Positions 34,001 to 44,714 of a stretch of 64,000 bases of DNA are shown here, in pieces. The stretch comes from Capitella teleta (taxonomy: Eukaryota > Annelida > Polychaeta > Capitellidae). The DNA lies in NCBI GenBank assembly GCA_000328365.1, contig KB307920.1:178978-242977 (forward strand). Direction: 5' to 3'. How positions within the stretch are numbered: position 1 is the first letter of the stretch; each line of letters begins with the position of its first letter. The notes under the pieces were generated by a model. That model was not told where the DNA came from and made no database searches. It was given only the letters and a program-made list of their open reading frames with translations. The position numbers and the translations under genes were made by a program.

Positions 34001-37000
34001 GACTGTTCTCGGGTCTCGTTTGCGCTATCAATGCTTCGCAGAAGGCGGTACACAACGGCTTCTTTGCGCGGCGTTGGATCGCTCTATCGACGCCCGCAAA
34101 GCTACAGCAGACGCCGGCGAAGTTTTCATTGGTTCGTAATGCCGCTGCCATTCACAGAGCTATCTTCGTGAGTTGTGACTTAGTAGTGAGGCCGTTAATT
34201 TTACGCGCGAACATGATCACCGCAATGAAATGTGTTGCGTATTAGCTTGGTAGCGCCCAAGGAAGAAGCACGTAATCCACGTGTACTGCTTTCATGTTTC
34301 ATACGAATGTTACCATAGTAACCTACGCTGTGTAAGGTGGTAATTGAGCGACAAGATCAAAGGTAACGCCGATAGGCCACAAGTTAACATCACGACCAGA
34401 AAGTACTCTTGAGAGCCAGCAAGGAATTATGACTCGGTTCGAGGAGATTCGAACTGATATTAATTACCATAATATAATTAATTAATGGACATTTGTAAGC
34501 CCGTATCAATACCCCTTACAGATGATCATACAAGTGTAGTCTCGGATAGTAGTTGCATGATTATTATAGTGAACTATTGAAGTGATAATCGTGCACGTTC
34601 TCAGTGTGCACTCTATATACAGACTTGACATTTATCGTGGAGTATTTCTCTTCTGGAAAATCTATGATTTCAATCCTTTCCTTAGTTAGGAATGGATTCG
34701 TGCGGGATTTGTTTTAAATAATACTGAGATCATTTTTCTGCATTTTTACAAAAGATGGTGATCATGTTTTAATTGTATGAGGATAAATTAGCAAAATTGT
34801 AATGATACCTTAAACAGGCAGTCATAGTGCATCGCGTTAATTCACATTTCCGCCCAACGACTAAACTAAAAACAAGTTGAATGGAAGTTTTATTGAGCAT
34901 TTTGCATTAGCCATGATTATGTCATATTTAATAGCGGATATCTCTGACCACCAAGAAAGATAGTTGTTCAGAGCTTGATGTTCCAGGGCATCCCATTGAT
35001 AAGGGAGTGAGCAGTATCTATAATGATAGCATCCCACTCAGATTAGCAAGGTATTGTCTTATATAAATGACCTATCGAAAGACTCAAACGGCATCAGAAT
35101 CGCCGCAGTGATAATGTAGATAGATACACGCCTTTCAACATAGAACTTCTCCAGGTAGAAAAATATTCCATATTAAATGTCAACGGTATACTTATACGTA
35201 AGGTACAGTGTGCATTATGTTGTAATAAATTATAAGTCAATTTCGCGTCTTCAATCCGACTTTTCCCCCTGAAAAGTAATTAATCAAACACCTCAGTTTT
35301 GTACTAGTTTTACACTGATCACGTGGCTTAATTAATTTAATTGATCACGTGGCTTAATTAATTTAATTGATCACGTGGCTTAATTAATTTAATTGATCAC
35401 GTGGCTTAATTAATTTAATTGATCACGTGGCTTAGTGGCAAGTTGTTAATACGTACTGTAAGTCTAGTTAATTATTAATTATTATTAATTATTATATGTG
35501 TTAATTATTATATGTGTTAATTATTATATGTGTGCACAAACAGAAATGCATCTTACATAAGACCAGTGTGGTCGGTGGAAATTTTAACAGTGTTCTGGGC
35601 GCTTTCACAAATAAACTTCAATCCTAAATGCGACATTACCCGATTGCTTCCTGGAAGCTCTTTGTTTCCCTGACACGAAGTAACTCTCTCATATATATGA
35701 TCAAGACCACGTCCCCTCTCTCCCTCTCTCTTCCCGCCTCCCACTTGCCTGCTGGGCTGCTAAAAGCCTGGCAGCAACGGGCGTCTACGGGTAAATGCAC
35801 CGCCTTCTCCTCGCCATGTTTTGTTTCGGCGTCGATGCTGCTGAGGGATTTGCTCATTATTCGCCCCGACACACGAGCCGGCCATTTTTCAAATCCCGAA
35901 TGAGAACGACATTAGCTGAAGTTTTGGTGGCACGGGATAGGAATCCGAGCGCATCTCACTGAGCTTAGTCCCCCGTGAGGAACTCGTAAGGGAGTACATT
36001 CAGGGAGTGTGAACACCTTTCTCCCTTTGCTGAGTTAAATCCTTCAGCGGCACCCGGGAGGAAATCTCGGTCTTCCCCATTGACAAGATGACAACTCGTT
36101 ACTCGCACCACCTCAGATCCAGGCAGAGATCGCCGCGTGGCAACTCATTGGGTTAGTCCGAGGCATCTGTGGCATTGAATCTCAGAGGGACGGTGCCCAC
36201 TCTACTCGAGGCCACGTAAGTCTATGCCGTGTGCCGCGATGTATTTCACTCTAATGTGGCGGCTCGCAAGTGGTCATTAGCACAATTGGAACTGATAAGA
36301 GCCCTAAACACACACACGCAATGGCGCGAAATCAACCACCGAGCGAAATCAGGGCATATCAAAGAATGGCAAATATTGCTTGCGACTTTTACAATGATGG
36401 CGTGTTTGTATACAAGGGGGTATAGATAAGAGTACACATGCAGGGAACATTTAAGCAAGGAGTGCAATGGCAGAGGGTGGAGGATATTAGGCGATAAAAG
36501 GAAGGAAACATTCCGAGGTCAACGACCCTCTTGCTCACCCTTCTTTTGGAGCGGACAGTCTCCTCCTGCCTCGCAATTCGCTCCCCAATGGCCTGGCTGC
36601 CCCAGAGAGAGACTCCAACTTTCAGGTAGGTCACTCCAAGGATAAGCAGAGGAATGAAGTAAGTGACGAGCATCAGGAAGATGTTATAACTGAAAACATA
36701 CAGCAGCTCTTAAGCATAATTCAATTGGGATCATCTTGCTTGCATCGGCACATGCGAGGAATAATATCTTTGGTGCTGCGAGTCTATGATCATCTGATGG
36801 GTCTAATGAGCTAGTGCAATCCGTGTTACGTGAGAAAGGGTTGGGTATCAGGGAAGCCGAGAGAACAACCCCCTCTATCCACCCTCTTTTTCTTCATCTC
36901 CCTCCCCTCTCCCCGTGCCGCTCGCCCGCTGCTAACTCACTCTGAACGAAGATTAATACCGGTGTCTGCCAAATTTCCCCAGAACAGAAATCGCTTAGAA

Positions 37001-40000
37001 CTTTTCAGCTCGATGTCGATTGGAGAAATTGATTTATTTGGCTCGGGGTTTGCGTAAATATGTCGCTTGATAATGGAACGATATGCCCCTTTCTGACCTT
37101 AACCGAAAGTCAGTCGCAATTCTCGGGATTTTTCGTATTTGATATATGCAACAGAAAACGACACGATCGCAACAATTTCTATGAAAAAAAGAGGTTATTG
37201 ACATGAATGAATGATGGTAAGCGGGTGGATATCCACAGGGGCGAAGATGGGAATAGTAAGGGCGTGTATTTATCACTGCCGCTGGGTTATACGCAGCAGA
37301 ATGTTTTGCAAACTCGTGGATCAACCATAGATACAGGTTGTAATTAGGCTACCAACGCAGGGGCGCTTTGCTTAAAAGGGCATGCTGAGCTAACGGAAGA
37401 TTAACCACGGGTGAGGGTGTAAATCAATATAAGTAGTTTTCAATTGCACATGTATTATATATTCTATGGGAAGAAGAAGAAATCCAATTTGTAATGGATG
37501 TAAAATGCCAGAAGCCGTAGCAAAAAGTTGCTCTTCAACCTTGAGAAATCTCACCGATTCCCTGGGAGCAATAGAGGGAGGGAACAGAGAACGAAGGATC
37601 ACACGGCTAATTCCACTCAACACAGACGCCAGTGAAATGGAATTACTTCGTGCCATGTCACTCTTCTCGGTCTTCTCTCCGCTCGCTGCTCTTTTGCAAG
37701 CATCAACTTCAATCGCCTCATAAATGCACCATAAATACTCGTTTATTTGCAAATCTGGTGATCCATAGCGGCACTGCCCACCCGATATATCAATCTCACT
37801 CGTGCCATAATTGAACCCTAGATCCGAGGATCATTTATTCATCAACACTTACCATAAGTCGGAAGTTTCGCCAACACCATCGGGCCATTCCAGGTAGCAC
37901 ACGGTCCGATCACCAGTTGCTGTGTACGTAATAGTGGACGTCTTGGCGACCAGTAGCGTCGGCATGGCAACTGCGATGGATGTGACCCAGATGATGACGA
38001 TGAGACCGAGAATGGTGGCTGCCCCAATTCTCGGCTTCAGAGGGTGAATTATGGCCATATATCTGCAAAAAAGAAGCGGGTTTAAACAGGGCGTGGTGAG
38101 AAGGGTAATTCAGCCGTGTGATCACGGTCTTTGTGAGTCTTTTGGCGTCTATTATCTCCTAGGCTTTGTAGTGACTGATGTTCATTTGACTAACTGGCGC
38201 CTGAGTGAATCATTTGCATTGGAATCGTCGCTGTGCTACACTCTTGTGCCAGCTAACAAACCTCATTGCATGCGTGGTATCCTTGTAATAATTCACGGAT
38301 CCCTCCTTATAATCACACATACATTTTCATTTTAACCCGGTTTCTGACCCTACATATTTCCTCAGTCTTTTTGCTGCTGTTGCTGTTTAGAATTTGCGAT
38401 GTCTTTCTTGGTCTCAAATTTCACCCGATCCCGATCGCCTCAAATTTCGAACCTTTTTATGAACCCATTTGTGGCCATGTACATTAGTTTGGACTTGGGA
38501 ATTGAAACCAAAGTCGTAACTTTGGAAAGCATTTAATTCAGAGATCATAATTATACGAACGGAATTTGTAGAATTTGTGGAAGTAGAGTATAATGGAAGA
38601 ACAGACCCAGGCAAAGGAATATTGTGATATGCATTACATGATATCAAAAACCTGGACCAATAATCTATCCTTGCACGGATAGAAGCGCTATAATTCCATT
38701 GGACGCCCACCCCCCTGGAAATTCACTAAACATATACTCGTCCACCACTTGGCAATTAGAAAAACATAAAAGTGCTATAAAAATTGTCGCCAATTTTATT
38801 GAGTAGAAGGAAATTAGATTGGTTGACGTTTTATGCACAATTTTCCTTGAATGGGGCAATAAGAAATTCAGGAAGACTAATAAACATATGTCGCCCGGGG
38901 CTTGGGAAAATTTATTATTATACATGGCTATTAAAAGAAACGAACACATGCAATAGGAAATCATATGTTAATCAGAAGATACGAAAGAGCTGACGCACAC
39001 ACCTACTGGGAAACGGTAGTGACGCACACCCACAGATGAAATTATTCTGTCCGCTCTCTCTACATTCAGAGTAGGCCAAAAGTAGTCTACTTATCTACGC
39101 CAGGTTAAAAATAAAACTCTAAAATTTGCACACACAAAAATATATCAATTCTTTCTCAGAAATGTATACACAATTGAAAAGCATTGAGATCTTCAACATG
39201 GAGTAGATAGACTACTTTTGACCCTTTTTATTCCTTATAACCAAGCAAAAGAACCCGAGCGCTATGCATGCATTTATTTAATACACGGATTGACGTATGT
39301 TGTTCACCGGGAGATGTGAGTTCATTAGCAAAGACATCGCCTCAGCGACCGGCGGTACCTCTCCTGTAGCTCATCCATCAGCACAGGACGGTGACGCCTC
39401 TTGAGACCCCCCCCCCCTACCCTCGTATGTCGACATGAAAGCAAACTTCGGGGCGCTAAGCGTTCGGATGTGATGTCGCTATTATGAGTTCTGCAATCAC
39501 ATCTTCACGCCATCTCCGAGATTGGTACTCGATCCCCACGCAACGCACGCCCGCCTGCCCGCACGCACGCCCGCCCGCACGCCCGCACGCCCGCACGCAC
39601 GCACGCACTCTGTGTGAAGCATCAGCGCCTTATTTGGCCGTTTTCGGAATCTCATTTAGATCTTACAATAGCAGTGAAGCGCACGGATTATTGGTGACGT
39701 CACTGGTCTCCTGCAATTCCCAAGCGGCTTTTTCTTCTCCCTCTGTGCATGCCCCTACTCATCCCCTAACGCTTAATTGCATCTCGATGCTGAGCCCATC
39801 GGTTTAGGTCTTATCGCTGACGCCGCAGAAATCATCCAACGCTAGCTCCTTAACACCTCGTGTGCGGACTGCGCCAAAAACAGAAGCTCCGATCGCAGAG
39901 ATTGCTGGTCTGTCTCAATCCAGGGTTGCGACTGACGTACGACCTGCACACGCGCGCACGTCACGGGTCTTATCGGAGAGTGCCGAGTGAAGAAGAGCAG

Positions 40001-42128
40001 CGCTTGTTGCCCGCGATTGCACAACGCTTGGCGGTGCGCTTCGATGTTCCCATTCATCTGAATTGGAGGAATCGGAGAGGAAGGAAGACAAAGTGCGGAA
40101 ATCTACTAATGTCCATCCGCTGCAGTTGAGCAATTTCCGCCGCGAAAATTATGTCTGATTTAGCCATTTTGCCATAACGAGAGAGACAAAGAAAGAAATG
40201 AAAAAAAAAAAACCAAAAAACCAAAGCCTACGAAACAATTGAGCTTGCCGAAATGCATTTAATACTTGTTTCAAACCAGCAATTTATCAACAGGACAAAG
40301 TTGAATCAGATTGCCCCATTTATGATCATTCAACACTTTGGCTCAACAAGCAAGATGGTTATCCGCGCTGACCCGACAATTTACGGCTCTGAATATTCAG
40401 AGCAACGTGTGGCTCCTGCGGGATCCATGCGTCAATATTAGGGGCGGCACACACGAGACAATGACCTGGATACTTCGTACATTAGTTCGTCTCAGATCAG
40501 GAGCATTGCTGGCTGCGCCGTGTATGATAGAGTCATTGGTTAATTGGCCTCGCACGTATCCGACAGCAGCGCATGCCACGCATCATCAATAGCCGTAAAT
40601 CTGCCTATGTGAATGAAGCAATAGATGCGATGCGCTACCTACCAGTCCGCGCCTCCACCACTAAAGTTATGACCCAAGTTTGTGAGCACAGCCGTTGCAG
40701 CGGGGAACATAGCGCATGCAAGTGATGGTACCATGTATACATGCAGCAGAATCACATTCTAACATCTGCTTTGTGAAATATCCCGAGATGACAGGTCCCC
40801 CGAGAGATCATCGATATGCATCTCGACATCGCTTGATCTGTACGGCACATTCCTTGCGCTTATAATATGGTTATCGATACATCAAAATGTTTTCATTGTA
40901 ACGAAGATCAAGCGCATTATGAAGACAGAAATACGCTTGTGTGAGAATCGGCAGGTGGAGGCATCTGCTCGAAATCTCTTGACACACAGCACAAAAGACC
41001 AGGCGGTAAATCATAATGAGAGCACCAAAGGGAAAAACCTTTAGCCTCATCATCGTCCTAATGCCTTGCAGTAAAATTCTGCTATTGCTCCTTTGTAAGT
41101 AAAGCTATATACCACTAGCAAGGCTAGTATATCTCACAGGTGTACAGGCACCAATCTAGGTGGTCGTTATTATGGGAATTATAAACAGAGATTAATGATC
41201 AGTCAGGTTAATAAGGGCATTATAAACAAGTAAGCGAGCAACGTATTATTGCGTATGCCAGGTCAGGTTGCATCTAGATCGTCATTTTGTGTAATGCCTC
41301 TCAAATCTAACCCCAAGTCAAATTTTACAGCCGAAGTCGCAGTTTTTATTTTATGCCTCACTCAAAAAGGTGAGTGGAGGAAATATGTGGCCTTCAATTT
41401 GTCGATTTGACTCTGGGCCCAATTCTACTCTTGACTGCTCGAGGCAATGTTGTTTTGGACGCATATGCTAAATTGTGAATACTCACAGTTTAGTGTTAAT
41501 AATTCCGCGAAATGGATTCAATGTAAATAATTATATCTATAAATATAAATAAAAGCATCTCGTAAATATCGACTGAAATTGATGAATAATGCAAGGGTGG
41601 TGTTTTGTAAGAGACACTATAAAGTTTATAATGTATCTACTTAACTGTCAAACCAAAGATATGAAAATTGGCATCGCGGAGTTAGACGTAGAATGTACAA
41701 CTTTTGAGTGGAGCCACAACTTACCTGTCGATAGCGATTGCCATGAAGGTGAACACGCTGGCAGAGATGGTGCAAATGGAAATAAAATTCGTGAACTTGC
41801 AATAGATCTCGCCGAAGGGCCACGCACTGTACAACATGTACACGAAGTTGAAGAGTGTATTCAAAATCGTAATCATAAGATCAGCCACAGCCAGATTCAC
41901 CAAGAAGTAATTCGTGACAGTGCGCATGCGCTTGTGAGCCAGAACGATCCAGATGACGATGATGTTGCCTCCAGAGGCCACGAGGACCATGACGACGAAG
42001 ATGATGATGTAGAGAAGCGTGATGTACCAGTGCATGATGTATGGGTTGCTTCCATGCTCGTTCATCACCTGTGTCGAATTCTCCGTTCCGTTTAAAGGAG
42101 GCCATGCGGTCGCGTTCGTCTCCGCCAT
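31005..42128 (-). CDS. Tachykinin (neurokinin)-type neuropeptide receptor, class A GPCR, five exons
   Basis: Seven-helix plasma-membrane receptor for tachykinin-type peptides, normally signalling through Gq. Exons: 42128-41725 (N-terminus to TM3), 38062-37853 (TM4 and loop 2), 36689-36539 (TM5), 31568-31372 (TM6-TM7), 31290-31005 (C-tail and stop). All introns are GT-AG and the phases close, giving 415 residues. The ATG has a good context (GTCATGG). Visible motifs: N-glycosylation sites at N5, N13 and N17; NxxVxxL and LAVADL; Cys in GEIYCKF pairing with Cys in [77 protein letters not shown] and NPIIYC..N.RFR.GF are diagnostic of NK receptors. The DRY arginine codon is split by intron 1. The tail lacks the usual Cys pair just after helix 8 ([10 protein letters not shown]) but has CC further on. 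Introns are about 3.7, 1.2, 5.0 and 0.08 kb. Confidence 0.95.
34309..34322. promoter_or_regulatory. RFX X-box-like palindrome
   Basis: GTTACCATAGTAAC fits the X-box consensus GTNRCC-N2-RGYAAC on both halves. It lies inside receptor intron 3. X-boxes mark ciliary and some neuronal genes; function here is inference. Confidence 0.35.
35316..35434. repeat. 26-bp minisatellite carrying CACGTG, 4.6 copies
   Basis: Copies start at 35316, 35342, 35368, 35394 and 35420 (the last partial). They are identical, so the array is young or kept homogeneous. Each unit contains TGATCACGTGG (overlapping TGATCA and the E-box CACGTG) followed by TTAATTAA. It sits in intron 3 of the receptor gene. Confidence 0.93.
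35488..35533. repeat. 16-bp tandem repeat, three copies
   Basis: TTAATTATTATATGTG repeated three times, about 55 bp after the 26-bp array. Confidence 0.85.
39074..39224. mobile_element. About 150-bp inverted-repeat element inside receptor intron 1
   Basis: The left end GGCCAAAAGTAGTCTACTTA and the right end read in reverse, GGGTCAAAAGTAGTCTATCT, are inverted repeats of about 30 bp. The core between them is AT-rich. TA precedes the left end but not exactly the right end, so the mariner-type assignment is tentative. Confidence 0.65.
39544..39609. repeat. CGCA/CCCG microsatellite
   Basis: GC-rich imperfect repeat of GCACGC and CCGC units in receptor intron 1. It explains the Pro-Ala-His frame on the plus strand. 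Confidence 0.9.
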
Positions 42129-42156
42129 GACGTACTGTACTCTCAGTGAAGTTCTC

Positions 42157-42363
42157 TCACGGATAATGCGACTGTCGTTGGCGAAGCAGGCCTTTTGTTG
42201 TTTGGCGCCAACAGCGTCCTCTCCACGGCCGCCAACGCGGCTGCTTCTGCTGCGAGGAACTCGGTGGCTGAGACAGTTGATGGGCTGCCGGCCAGTCTGT
42301 GGGAGATGAAAAAGAGGCTAAAAGAATTGGATATCGACTACTGTCGTCAAGTGCCACGGGCAC
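42157..42363 (-). other. Possible upstream open reading frame of the receptor mRNA
   Basis: A 68-codon frame (MPVALDDSSRYPILL start) ends 29 bp before the receptor ATG, in another frame. If the mRNA starts upstream of 42363, ribosomes would meet it first. Its Gln/Arg/Pro-rich product has no recognised domain. The plus-strand frame over the same bases is equally featureless. Confidence 0.25.
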
Positions 42364-42399
42364 CTACGCTTGGTGATGAAATCGTTAAAATTTAGCGAT

Positions 42400-44405
42400 T
42401 AGGAGAGCCAGGCAATACTGTGGATTAATCCGATTGCAACACTACTTTTTAATACTACATTTCGGCTAAAAGCAAATTCCTCCACGAAAGACAAAAAAAA
42501 GTACGTTGTACTAATGGGCATTCTATACATCCTAGTGTATGCATAGTACAACTGTGCCATTCAGCTCGGAAAAAAACTTCTCCCGACAATGAATTATCCT
42601 CCACGTGGTCTTTCGGGGCAGATAACAAACAATGTGTTTCCTTAAGAGAGAAAAAAGCTGTGTTGATGAATGAGGAAGATGATAATTCACCAATTGCAAG
42701 CTACCGCAAATCACAATCAAACGAAAAGGATTCAAATCAACCAGTTGAGTAATTGCTTTTGAAGAGTGATATAGTGCGCCATTGTAATCACAATGAAAGC
42801 CTCGAAGAGAACTGTCTAAAAATATATCTTTCAACCTGAGATAAGCCCTGACCAGCGTGAAAATTCCCTCAATCGGACACACCGTGTATATTCGGGCAAA
42901 AAGTGCCAGCTAACACGATTCTGCGTCCGCATCGGCAATTTCGACGCCCGTCACCCAACGCGGCCTCCTCAAATGAGTTTTCAAATGAAGCGGTTGTCAG
43001 GGTTTCGTCGACCAGCCGCAAGAACCGTTTGCAAGCCTCGAGATGACAACAGAATGGCGTCAAATCGAGGCACACGGTGTTCGGACAAAATCCCACGCCG
43101 CCAACGACAAGAAAGCGGCGAAATGCCACAGGCTTTAATCTGAAGCTCTTAACAAAGCCCTTTGCTGGTCCTCAGAGATTTATCCTGCCAACCACGAAAG
43201 AGAAGAGACCGCGATTCCTTATGAAGTGCCCCGAACACAAGCAAGCCTGGATGAGACTCGTAGAACCGAAATGAAAGAACGTGTTTTCGGTTCGTTAATG
43301 CAATAAGATGTTGAGAGAGGAATTACACCCGAACATTGAAGCAAGGAATCAGCTAACACATAGCCAATTCTTCAACTGCCTAATTGACACTCACTACAAT
43401 AACAAAGAAGCTATAAGACGAGGCAGCTGTGGCGATCGAATACCACAATGCCTCGTTACACGTGTGCCTTTATGCAAACCCAGCACAGCCTTTCCTTGTT
43501 AACTCTCCACCATCGACTCATTACTAAATGATCGAAGCAATAAAGCCCTTCTTTAAGTTAATGTAATCGAGTCCAGACTTCTCCAAGTTTATACCACGTG
43601 CTATCACCACGGCCGAATCGGATGTCGTGTCACACAAAAAGCAACATTGGCCATTCAACAGCTATTCTGACAAATTTGATTCGTGAATAAATGTTATCAC
43701 ATAATAATCAGATGTCGTTCGCACTTTAGCATCGGTGTGTTTATTTGTATCTTGCGATTCGCCAGATGAGGGCATGCAATTCCTGGAAGTCACTCTGTTT
43801 TCAACCGTTATGTGAGCTGCTAATGATGAGCGTATACTCGATTAACAATATTGCAAAACAATGCATTAGCCAGCACGGGCTGTTATGAGCTATCGTTTGA
43901 TGTAAATCAAACGACAATCAAATTGTTTTGAATGCTATAGTCTCATTTTTATTTGATACAAATTAATATTGCTTACCCTCATTGTTGCAGATTTGATTCC
44001 AAGTGAAAGTAATATATCTATTTTTTTACCTCTGTCAGATTGATTGAGAATCGCTGAAATAGAAAATTAAAAGAATCTCCCCAACTATTTAGTCCTTATT
44101 TCATTTCAGTTCATTTTTGTAGCCAGCGTTAAATATTGTCGTGTGATGTTTTTACAGAGTGTACCTTGCTGATTCTTGCCAGATCGACTGAATGAAATAC
44201 TGCTTATAGTCAATAACGCTCACTATTGTTGCCACTTGATATATACTTACAGCAGGTAATTATATAATTATACATGTATATTGTTTTGTTAAAGACACAA
44301 TGAGTGTAATTCGTTGAAGCATATTTCACTATTTTACTTGAATAGTTCGTGCACATTTGTTTGTTGATAACGTCTATTAAAGTATACAACAAACGCAGAT
44401 GGTTG
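42400..44405. other. Non-coding stretch upstream of the receptor gene
   Basis: Overlapping frames at 42869-43274 are relatively GC-rich but have no domain or splice context. The proximal part is the likely receptor promoter region. No TATA box or other decisive core element is seen. Confidence 0.4.
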
Positions 44406-44421
44406 TTGCAGACTGCAGAGT

Positions 44422-44714
44422 GAGTGATTGATGGGGTTTTACGGCTCCACCCAACCCATTCGAGTGATACGGGCGACAGAACAGAAGGCCCGGGACCGGG
44501 GTTTCCCCCTACTCTTACCGATAAATCCCAAGGGTTCTTTATCCTGCATACCACCATAGACAGTACTACACAGTGCCCGGCCTTGTTACGCAGTTGGGCA
44601 GCACTGCAGAGTCACTGAAGAATCACAATTGTAATTCACAATCATAACGGGTCTACGGGTCTCAACCCGGGACCTCGACCCCCACGGTCGGCATAGGATT
44701 GCAGACAGCGGTTT
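44422..44714 (-). mobile_element. tRNA-derived SINE, 5'-truncated copy
   Basis: Same family as 28948-29277, with roughly 15-20 differences over about 290 bp. The tRNA-like head breaks off at 44714, so the A box is missing, and the B box has lost one base (GGTTGAGACC). A perfect 16-bp direct repeat TTGCAGACTGCAGAGT flanks it (44406-44421 and 44715-44730), showing that the truncation happened at insertion. The 115-codon minus-strand frame over it is not a gene. Confidence 0.9.

Noticed and set aside
33780-34170. Possible small transposon with overlapping 60-70-codon frames
   Set aside because: I could not find inverted ends or a target duplication.
35316-35434. Regularly spaced identical repeats resembling a CRISPR array
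   Set aside because: The repeats are head-to-tail with no unique spacers and sit in an animal intron, so this is a minisatellite.
41589-42095. 168-codon plus-strand frame rich in acidic residues and His
   Set aside because: It lies exactly antisense to receptor exon 1, whose seven-helix motifs and splice sites are clear. A shadow frame.
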